A DNA stretch of 11,707 nucleotides from DATBMA01 sp036555105. GTDB taxonomy: Bacteria > Actinomycetota > Acidimicrobiia > Spongiisociales > ZC4RG35. How positions within the stretch are numbered: position 1 is the stretch's first letter; each line of letters begins with the position of its first letter. The notes beneath the pieces were generated by a model, which was not told the DNA's origin, did not search any database, and saw only the letters and a list, made by a program, of their open reading frames with translations. Shown here one piece after another: positions 6,943 to 11,707 of the stretch. The stretch is from positions 1-11,707 of the forward strand of contig DATBMA010000045.1 of assembly GCA_036555105.1 (NCBI GenBank), read 5' to 3'. A program made the translations under genes and the position numbers.

Positions 6943-6971
6943 AACCTAAACGCCGCCGAATTCCATCCCAA
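6943..6971 (-). promoter_or_regulatory. Predicted sigma70-type promoter of the nifU-meaB-like unit
   Basis: On the minus strand, TTGGGA (6971-6966) and TAGGTT (6948-6943) are separated by exactly 17 nt, in the 40 bp gap between the SpoIID-protein stop and the nifU start. The ATG begins 9 nt after the -10, so transcription would start within about 3 nt of the start codon. Motif match only. Confidence 0.45.
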
Positions 6972-6973
6972 AC

Positions 6974-8557
6974 TCAATCTGCAAGGGGTATCACGGCGAG
7001 GGCAACGGTGGCCGAGTCGGCCCCCGAGGTCGCCTCGAACTCGATCATGATGGAGTCATCGGTCACCGCACCGACCAGCTCATGCCAGGGGATGGAGAAC
7101 GCTCCGGCATCGAGCACGCCCAGCTCGACCCTTCCAATCATCAGCGAGCCGCTCCAAGCAGTGGCCACGACTTCGGCCGGAGCGGTCAGCACCGCACCAA
7201 CCGCAGCCGCCATGGCATCCGGCCCGGGTCGCACAAAGGGTGCAAGCAAGCGGGGCGGGCTGCCCCACCCCGCAGGCGGGATCACCAACAGCTGCCCATC
7301 CAATGACTCGAACCGCCAGCTCCCCAAGAACGGCTCGTCGAGCGGCTGGCCATCGATCGTGACCCTGACCGGCCCATCGGCGCCGATGGCGATCGTCGAT
7401 GCCTCCACCACCAGCCCCACTTTCACCGTGCCCGGGAGCAGGTCGGACCTGGCTTCCGGGACCAGCCCGCTGTAATAGTGGGCGAGGATCTCGCCATATG
7501 TGGCCCCATCCTCCGCCATGGCCTGTGCGCCGTACTGGCTCATGCCGACCATGTGGCCCCAGCCACTGCCTTCGATCACATACCGCCGGCGGGCGGCGAG
7601 CGGCGCGCCGTCGTTGCCGGCATCGCGGCTGAAGCGCTGGGTGATGGTGTAGGTAGGCGAGAGGATGGCTTGCGGGTACCTGCGGCCGTCGGGGCGCTCG
7701 GCCGGCAGCACATGCGGGAGCACCTCGGCGGCGACACGGTTCAACATCCCGCGCAGGTCCCAGGTGGACACGGCCACCACTCCCTCGGCCGACGCGATCG
7801 AGACCTGCCATGGTCCCTGCCCATCGGCGGTCTTGGTGGTCCACACCGCCTTCAGCGGTGCCTGGCTGACGCCGGCAGCCTCCAGCAGCCTCCCCATCTG
7901 GAGGGGAGTCAGCTCGAATCGCCAGCTGACGAAGGGGGACTCCTCCCCCGGAGAGTCGACCGCCCTCAGATAGGGAATCACCTCTCCCGGCCATACGTCC
8001 TCCGACGACCGGGTGCGGCCCCCGGTGGTGGAGCCGTAGACGGCCAGAGCCGGCTGGCCATCGAACACCAGGATCTCGCCGGCGGTGTCGCGAACAGCCG
8101 ATCGCCATCGCTCACCACTGTCGGCCTCGACCCCATCCACCCCGGCGTAGACCTGGCAGGCCGAGGTGGCGCAGATGTCGTAGTCGTATCGCTGTGCCTG
8201 CGATCCCCTCCCGGCCGCCAATGTGTGGGCGAGGTAGGTGCGGGCCGCCACGGCCTGGGCGCGCAGGGCTTGGGGGTGCCAGGAGAATGGGACCTCACGG
8301 ATACCGAGCAGGTAGTCGTCGACCCCCACCGTTTCCACCAGCGAGAGGCCGGGGCGGTGGCCGGTCACCGCGATCGTCCCCCGGTAATGGCGGCCGTCGA
8401 TGTCGATCGTCGTCCCAGGGAGGGGGGTGAGCTCCACCCTTCCCGCCATAGGCGGTATCAGCGGCGGTACCTGGGGCTCTTCCTGGGCGGAGGCCGGAAC
8501 CGCCGGCCAGATGAGGGCGGCCGCCACAAGGGCGGCCCATGCCCTCTTAGCCGTCAC
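6974..8557 (-). CDS. Secreted SpoIID/LytB-domain protein
   Basis: A 527-residue exported protein with a clear signal peptide (residues 1-24, cleavage after PASA) and a proline-rich linker. The SpoIID domain includes VDDYLLGIREVPFSWHPQAL, with Glu88 at the position of the catalytic acid of SpoIID, AQAVAARTYL, an ICATSACQVYAG pair of cysteines (129, 134), YGSTTGGRT, and GWGHMVGMSQYGAQAMA about 340-360. SpoIID proteins are lytic transglycosylases acting on denuded glycan; in non-sporulating bacteria the family remodels peptidoglycan or modulates amidases. About 150 C-terminal residues are beta-rich and unassigned. The GTG start at 8557 overlaps the murA stop by 11 bp, and only a weak GGGAG is seen upstream, so translational coupling to murA is likely. 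Pairing with MurA supports a cell-wall role. Confidence 0.9.
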   Translation of the reverse strand: MTAKRAWAALVAAALIWPAVPASAQEEPQVPPLIPPMAGRVELTPLPGTTIDIDGRHYRGTIAVTGHRPGLSLVETVGVDDYLLGIREVPFSWHPQALRAQAVAARTYLAHTLAAGRGSQAQRYDYDICATSACQVYAGVDGVEADSGERWRSAVRDTAGEILVFDGQPALAVYGSTTGGRTRSSEDVWPGEVIPYLRAVDSPGEESPFVSWRFELTPLQMGRLLEAAGVSQAPLKAVWTTKTADGQGPWQVSIASAEGVVAVSTWDLRGMLNRVAAEVLPHVLPAERPDGRRYPQAILSPTYTITQRFSRDAGNDGAPLAARRRYVIEGSGWGHMVGMSQYGAQAMAEDGATYGEILAHYYSGLVPEARSDLLPGTVKVGLVVEASTIAIGADGPVRVTIDGQPLDEPFLGSWRFESLDGQLLVIPPAGWGSPPRLLAPFVRPGPDAMAAAVGAVLTAPAEVVATAWSGSLMIGRVELGVLDAGAFSIPWHELVGAVTDDSIMIEFEATSGADSATVALAVIPLAD

Positions 8558-9803
8558 GTCTGGTGATCACTGCTCCCAAGCCGGCCAGTTTGCCTGCGAA
8601 ATCCTCATAGCCGCGATCGATGTGGTCGGCATCGCCCACCACTGTCGTCCCATCCGCCCGCAAACCCGCCAGCACCAGAGCCGCTCCAGCCCGGATATCG
8701 GGGGCCAGCACTGGACAGCCGGAGAGCTCCTTGACCCCCCGGATGATGGCGTGCTGCCATTCCGTGGTGATGTCGGCCCCCATCCGGGCCAGTTCCCCGA
8801 CATAGCGGAACCGGGCGTCGTAGAGGTTCTCGGTCACCACCGAGGTCCCGTCGGCGCAGGCGAGCAGGGCCACCATCTGGGGGTGGAGGTCGGTGTGAAA
8901 GCCGGGAAACGGCAGAGTGGCGAAGTCGGTGGCTTTCGGCCGCTCCACCCCGCGCACCCGTAACCACCCGTCGCCCCGCTCGACCTCGCATTCGGACTCC
9001 TCCAGCTTGCGGAGCTCCATCCTGAGGTGGTCAGGAAAGCAACCGGTGACGGTCACGTCGCCGCCGGTCAGCGCACCGGCGATGGCATAGGTGCCGGCCT
9101 CGATCCTGTCTGGGATGACCGCGTGAGTGGCAGGGTGAAGTGGCCTCCCGCCTTGGACGCGGATGATGGCCGTGCCCTCTCCGGTGACGTCGGCGCCGAT
9201 CTTGCGGAGGAACTCACATAGGTCCTCGATCTCGGGCTCGCGAGCGGCATTCACGATCACGGTCTCCCCTTCGGCGAGGACGGCTGCCAGCAGCACGTTC
9301 TCAGTCGCGCCCACCGACGGGAAGGGCAACTCGATGTCGGTGCCGCGCAAACCGGCCGGCGCCCGCCCGACCAGCACGCCATGGACGAGCTCGAATGTCG
9401 CCCCCATCTTCTCGAGGCCATCGAGATGCATGTCGATCGGCCTCGCCCCGAGATCGTCCCCGCCGGGGAGGGCAACCCTCGCCTCACCACAGCGCGCCAG
9501 CAGCGGCCCGAGGACGATTATCGATGCCCGCATGCGCCGCACCAACTCGAGTGGCGCCTCCGGTCGCAGCTCGTCCGGTACCACCACCGCCATCTGGGCA
9601 CCGTCGAAAGACAAGTGGCAGCCGACATGCTCGAGCACCGTCGCCATCAAGCCGACGTCGGAGATCTCGGGCACATTGCTCAGCAGATGACGGCCCTGGA
9701 CCAGCAATGCGGCGGCCATCTCTTTCAAGACGGCGTTCTTGGCCCCACTCACCCTCACCGTGCCGCGGAGGGTGGCGCCCCCCTCGACCACCAGTTCGGT
9801 CAT
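8547..9803 (-). CDS. murA: UDP-N-acetylglucosamine 1-carboxyvinyltransferase with Asp at the fosfomycin-target position
   Basis: A 418-residue enolpyruvyl transferase that transfers enolpyruvate from PEP to UDP-GlcNAc, the first committed step of peptidoglycan synthesis in the cytoplasm. Evidence includes LRGTVRVSGAKNAVLK with the substrate-binding Lys22, MRASIIVLGPLLAR, PGGDDLGARPIDMHL, FPSVGATENVLLAA, IPDRIEAGTYAIAGALTGG and FHTDLHPQM with the catalytic-type Asp. The loop residue that is Cys115 in E. coli is Asp116 here, as in mycobacterial MurA. The start at 9803 (MTELVVEGGA) is the family start; the frame stays open further upstream but that would run into the divergent rpiB. A TACAAT -10 ends 7 nt before the ATG, suggesting a leaderless message. 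The SpoIID-domain gene overlaps its stop. Confidence 0.97.
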   Translation of the reverse strand: MTELVVEGGATLRGTVRVSGAKNAVLKEMAAALLVQGRHLLSNVPEISDVGLMATVLEHVGCHLSFDGAQMAVVVPDELRPEAPLELVRRMRASIIVLGPLLARCGEARVALPGGDDLGARPIDMHLDGLEKMGATFELVHGVLVGRAPAGLRGTDIELPFPSVGATENVLLAAVLAEGETVIVNAAREPEIEDLCEFLRKIGADVTGEGTAIIRVQGGRPLHPATHAVIPDRIEAGTYAIAGALTGGDVTVTGCFPDHLRMELRKLEESECEVERGDGWLRVRGVERPKATDFATLPFPGFHTDLHPQMVALLACADGTSVVTENLYDARFRYVGELARMGADITTEWQHAIIRGVKELSGCPVLAPDIRAGAALVLAGLRADGTTVVGDADHIDRGYEDFAGKLAGLGAVITRRDG

Positions 9804-9810
9804 TGCCGGG

Positions 9811-9816
9811 ATTGTA
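9811..9816 (-). promoter_or_regulatory. Predicted -10 element of murA (leaderless)
   Basis: TACAAT on the minus strand ends 7 nt upstream of the murA ATG, so transcription should begin at or next to the start codon. There is no convincing -35 and no Shine-Dalgarno in the 52 bp spacer. Confidence 0.45.
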
Positions 9817-9841
9817 CGGATGGCTTGGACCCCCGCGGGTC

Positions 9842-9847
9842 TACCCT
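9842..9847 (+). promoter_or_regulatory. Predicted -10 element of rpiB (leaderless)
   Basis: TACCCT fits the loose actinobacterial TANNNT consensus and ends 8 nt before the rpiB ATG, again implying a start at or near the codon. TTGGAC at 9825-9830 is too close (11 nt) to be a normal -35. Just upstream is a short palindrome GACCC-CCGC-GGGTC at 9828-9841. Confidence 0.35.
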
Positions 9848-9855
9848 CGCGCGAA

Positions 9856-10305
9856 ATGCGGATCGCCCTGGCAGCGGACCACGCCGGATACGCCCTCAAA
9901 CAGCAGCTCGTCGACCTGTTGGCCAATGAAGGACACTCGGTCGCGGACCTGGGAACCCACTCGACCGACCCCGTTGACTATCCCGACGTTGCGGCCGCCG
10001 CGGCCGCCGCTGTCGCCGATGGCAGAGTCGAGCGGGCCATCGTCATCTGCGGCTCCGGAGCCGGAGCGGCGGTGGCTGCCAACAAGGTCAAAGGCATTCG
10101 GGCATCGATCGCTCACGACACCTACACCGCCCATCAGATGGTCGAGCACGACGACGTCAACGTCCTCTGCCTCGGCTCACGGGTGATCGGGGAACAGCTT
10201 GCGCTCGAGCTCTCGAATTCGTTCCTAGGCGCCAAGTTCGCCGGTGAGGACCGGTTCGTGCGGCGGCTCAAGAAGATCGAGGCGCTGGAAGAGGGGTCCG
10301 GCTAG
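9856..10305 (+). CDS. rpiB: Ribose-5-phosphate isomerase B (RpiB/LacA/LacB family)
   Basis: A 149-residue sugar-phosphate isomerase interconverting ribose 5-phosphate and ribulose 5-phosphate in the pentose phosphate pathway. Seen are MRIALAADHAGYALK (Asp8, His9), HSTDPVDYPDVA, the loop AIVICGSGAGAAVAANKVKGIRA with Cys65 in the position of the catalytic Cys of E. coli-type RpiB, AHDTYTAHQMVEHDDVNVLCLGSRVIG, and a C-terminal ERFVRRLKK-like helix (DRFVRRLKKIEALEE). Mycobacterial RpiB lacks this Cys, so this enzyme is of the Cys type. The substrate could be a related phosphosugar, since LacA/LacB share the fold. It diverges from murA and its TAG overlaps the stop of the converging thioredoxin gene by 3-4 bases. 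Confidence 0.93.
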   Translation: MRIALAADHAGYALKQQLVDLLANEGHSVADLGTHSTDPVDYPDVAAAAAAAVADGRVERAIVICGSGAGAAVAANKVKGIRASIAHDTYTAHQMVEHDDVNVLCLGSRVIGEQLALELSNSFLGAKFAGEDRFVRRLKKIEALEEGSG

Positions 10306-10925
10306 CCGTTCTCGGCGACATAGGCGAAGACCTCCTCCACACCCGCTTCGTCGAGTTCACCCGTGAATCTGAAGAGGACCTTGCCCTCGCTATCGAGGCC
10401 CACCCAGTAGGGAAAGGCCGGCAGACCGTAGGCGGTTGCAGCGGTTCCCAGACGATCGTCGGCCATCACAGGCGCCGTCCAGCCCTCGCGCTCGAGCCAG
10501 GCAGATGGCGGGTAATTGGGCGAAGTTTGGTTGGAGGCCGTCGCCACCGAGACCAGGTCGACATCGGGGTTCCCTCCGGTGTCGTCGATCCACTGCTGCA
10601 GCAAGGGCACCTCCCGCTGGCAATGGGGGCACCAATGAGCCAGGAAGATCACGATCTGGGGCCGGCCGTTGGGCCCGATGGTCATCGGGCTTCCGTCGAA
10701 GCCCTGGCCATCAAGAACCGGGGCCGAGACTCCCACCGCCGGATCCGCGGCAGGGTCCACGAGCACAGGCAGTTCGAGCCCATCCACCGTCACAGTGCCG
10801 AACTCGCTCGCCACGGTCGTCGTGGAGGTCGGACCAGCGCCGTCGCCAAGGAAAGCCACGGCCAAGGCAATCACGGCCGCCAACCCAGCGATGCCAGCCG
10901 TCCACCAGAGCACCCTGCGATTCAT
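10302..10925 (-). CDS. Membrane-anchored TlpA-like thioredoxin with CPHC active site
   Basis: A 207-residue protein with an N-terminal signal-anchor helix (about residues 6-26), a Thr/Ser-rich linker and an AhpC/TSA-TlpA-type thioredoxin domain outside the membrane. The active site is FLAHWCPHCQREVPLLQQW, with Cys99 and Cys102. The cis-proline region reads GLPAFPYWVGLD, with F rather than the usual T before the Pro. CPHC is the dipeptide of oxidising DsbA, whereas most TlpA/ResA reductants carry other residues between the cysteines. The ATG at 10925 overlaps the upstream dsbB-like stop (ATGA), so the two are coupled. The pairing suggests an oxidant recharged by the DsbB-like protein; a reductive role cannot be excluded. 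The frame is open further upstream but that part is a shadow of the dsbB-like gene. Confidence 0.88.
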   Translation of the reverse strand: MNRRVLWWTAGIAGLAAVIALAVAFLGDGAGPTSTTTVASEFGTVTVDGLELPVLVDPAADPAVGVSAPVLDGQGFDGSPMTIGPNGRPQIVIFLAHWCPHCQREVPLLQQWIDDTGGNPDVDLVSVATASNQTSPNYPPSAWLEREGWTAPVMADDRLGTAATAYGLPAFPYWVGLDSEGKVLFRFTGELDEAGVEEVFAYVAENG

Positions 10926-11473
10926 GACGTGCGCCGTGCGTACAAGCCGACGAGTGCCGAAATGGCGAGGAAGCCGCACAGCGCCATGAACGGGATCGAG
11001 ACGAATCCGAAGACCTCGACCACTCGGACGGAGCATGGCACGGTCGCCGAGCAGGCGTTGCCCTCCAACTGCGGGAACCACTCGATCAAGTAGTGATACG
11101 TGCTGATGACCGCCCCGATCAAAGAGAGCGGCAGCACATAGCGGCGGAGGTTCGGGTCCCTGGTGATAGCCCCGACCGCAATTACAGGAACCAGGGGGTA
11201 CATGGCGATTCGTTGATACCAGCACAACCGGCATGGTTCGAATCCGACCACCTCCGAATAGGTGAGGCTTCCCAGGGTGGCCACCAACGCAACCAGCAGC
11301 GCCAGCCAAGATGCCATCTCGCCGAAGCCGGCCTCTGCGAGCCGGCGTCTGACAGGTGGGAGCACCAATACGAATGCCCCCAATAGCGCGAAGAGGGCAA
11401 GCGTCGCAACGAAGAGGTTGTATGAGTCCACGGACACGCCCCCAGATGTTGCCACCACCTGTGCGCTGTCCAC
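10922..11473 (-). CDS. DsbB/BdbC-family disulfide oxidoreductase
   Basis: A polytopic membrane protein of 183 residues with the quinone-linked DsbB signature GFEPCRLCWYQRIAMYPL (Cys81, Cys84) and a second extracytoplasmic pair, Cys141 and Cys147, in NACSATVPCSV. DsbB/BdbC enzymes reoxidise a thioredoxin-fold partner and pass electrons to quinone. The core matches the short BdbC form of about 140 residues; here an additional N-terminal helix (about residues 18-39) precedes it. The start is uncertain: GTG at 11473 is given, but in-frame GTGs at residues 6, 7, 13 and 15 are equally possible and none has a good Shine-Dalgarno. The CPHC thioredoxin gene follows with ATGA overlap, forming a two-gene oxidative-folding operon. 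Confidence 0.9.
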   Translation of the reverse strand: MDSAQVVATSGGVSVDSYNLFVATLALFALLGAFVLVLPPVRRRLAEAGFGEMASWLALLVALVATLGSLTYSEVVGFEPCRLCWYQRIAMYPLVPVIAVGAITRDPNLRRYVLPLSLIGAVISTYHYLIEWFPQLEGNACSATVPCSVRVVEVFGFVSIPFMALCGFLAISALVGLYARRTS

Positions 11474-11478
11474 GTATT

Positions 11479-11534
11479 ACGTCTCACGTCGGTACGTCTC
11501 ACGTCTCATGTCTCACAGACTTGAGACTTGAGAC
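11479..11534. repeat. Cluster of GTCTCA/TGAGAC hexamers with imperfect inverted repeat
   Basis: GTCTCA occurs at 11481, 11496, 11503 and 11510, and its complement TGAGAC at 11522 and 11529. The 12-mer ACGTCTCACGTC is exactly repeated at 11479-11490 and 11494-11505. The segment 11503-11515 can pair with 11522-11534 (12 of 13 bp, one central T-T mismatch) around a 6 nt loop. No T-run follows on either strand, so it is not a standard terminator. It separates the dsbB-like gene from the 47 bp repeats. Confidence 0.75.
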
Positions 11535-11542
11535 TCTCGTTT

Positions 11543-11707
11543 GGCAGCCCCGAGTGGATTCGAACAATCACAGGTTGTCGGCTTCTTCTGGCAGCCCCGA
11601 GCGGATTCGAACAATCACAGGTTGTCGGCTTCTTCTGGCAGCCCCGAGCGGATTCGAACAATCACAGGTTGTCGGCTGCTTCTGGCAGCCCCGAGCGGAT
11701 TCGAACA
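11543..11707 (-). repeat. 47 bp tandem repeat carrying tRNA 3'-end-like sequence
   Basis: Three full copies start at 11543, 11590 and 11637, and a partial fourth at 11684 is cut by the window edge; the period is exactly 47 bp. Copies differ by single bases (T for C at 11555; G for T at 11678). On the minus strand each unit contains the T-loop TTCGAAT, then CCGCT, CGGGGCT, G and CCA: in order the T-stem 3' strand, acceptor 3' strand, discriminator and CCA of a tRNA. The remaining 24 nt hold GAAGAAGCCGACAACC and a small ACAA/TTGT stem. The 5' partners of the T-stem are absent (GATTG instead of AGCGG), so no unit is a tRNA gene. The leftmost unit ends at the CCA (TGG at 11542-11544). Confidence 0.85.

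Noticed and set aside
7080..8108. 342-residue minus-strand frame and other long frames opposite or inside real genes (203-1120, 2063-2824, 2702-3973, 4481-5491, 7478-8566)
   Set aside because: They have Arg/Pro/Gly-rich compositions typical of shadow frames in GC-rich DNA and overlap genes with clear family motifs.
9804..9926. N-terminal extension of MurA (41 extra residues)
   Set aside because: It would overlap the rpiB promoter and coding start, and the family start MTELVVEGG is at 9803.
10926..11309. Long N-terminal extension of the thioredoxin
   Set aside because: It lies over the dsbB-like gene in another frame and has low-complexity composition; the ATG at 10925 gives a proper signal anchor and ATGA coupling.
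11503..11534. Rho-independent terminator for the repeat region
   Set aside because: The stem has a central mismatch, is not GC-rich, and no T-run follows on either strand.
11543..11707. CRISPR array
   Set aside because: The whole 47 bp unit is repeated almost without change, so there are no variable spacers, and no cas genes are present.
11543..11707. Minus-strand tRNA genes
   Set aside because: Only the 3' quarter of a tRNA is present in each unit; the 5' acceptor, D-arm and matching T-stem strand are missing.

Overview
The window is GC-rich and gene-dense. The gene set (SpoIID/LytB protein next to MurA, MeaB-type GTPase, pyruvate phosphate dikinase, DUF3105 protein, paired PNPOx-fold proteins) and several promoters sitting at or within a few bases of the start codon suggest an actinobacterium, perhaps an uncultivated Acidimicrobiia-like lineage. 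That placement is inference; there is no rRNA or other firm marker here.

Layout, left to right. 1-177 is the 3' end of a membrane protein that resembles a MenA/UbiA prenyltransferase. A DUF3105 protein and a PNPOx-fold protein follow on the minus strand. A 97-130 bp divergent promoter region (about 1337-1463) separates them from a plus-strand operon: a membrane-anchored cupredoxin/two-domain multicopper oxidase, a second PNPOx-fold protein (ATGA overlap) and pyruvate phosphate dikinase (15 bp gap). This block looks like a redox or low-oxygen cluster, and the divergent promoter carries a DosR/DevR-box-like sequence.

Next, on the minus strand, are a shortened MeaB-like GTPase with no ATG/GTG/TTG start ahead of its P-loop, a NifU C-terminal-type Fe-S scaffold with its own promoter, a secreted SpoIID/LytB protein and MurA. 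MurA carries Asp in place of the fosfomycin-target Cys. rpiB diverges from murA over a 52 bp spacer, and both appear to have leaderless-type promoters. A minus-strand dsbB/bdbC-like gene and a CPHC thioredoxin-fold gene (ATGA overlap) form a likely extracytoplasmic disulfide-forming pair.

The right edge (11474-11707) is non-coding. It holds a cluster of GTCTCA/TGAGAC hexamers with an imperfect hairpin, then an exact-period 47 bp tandem repeat. Each repeat unit contains what looks like the 3' end of a minus-strand tRNA (TTCGAAT T-loop, T-stem and acceptor 3' strands, CCA). The layout recalls the rtT repeats behind E. coli tyrT and suggests an intact tRNA gene just beyond the window.

No canonical phage, IS element or CRISPR array is visible. 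The most unusual items are the tRNA-tail minisatellite, the MeaB gene (start codon, changed G4 motif, missing C-terminus) and the divergent redox promoter.
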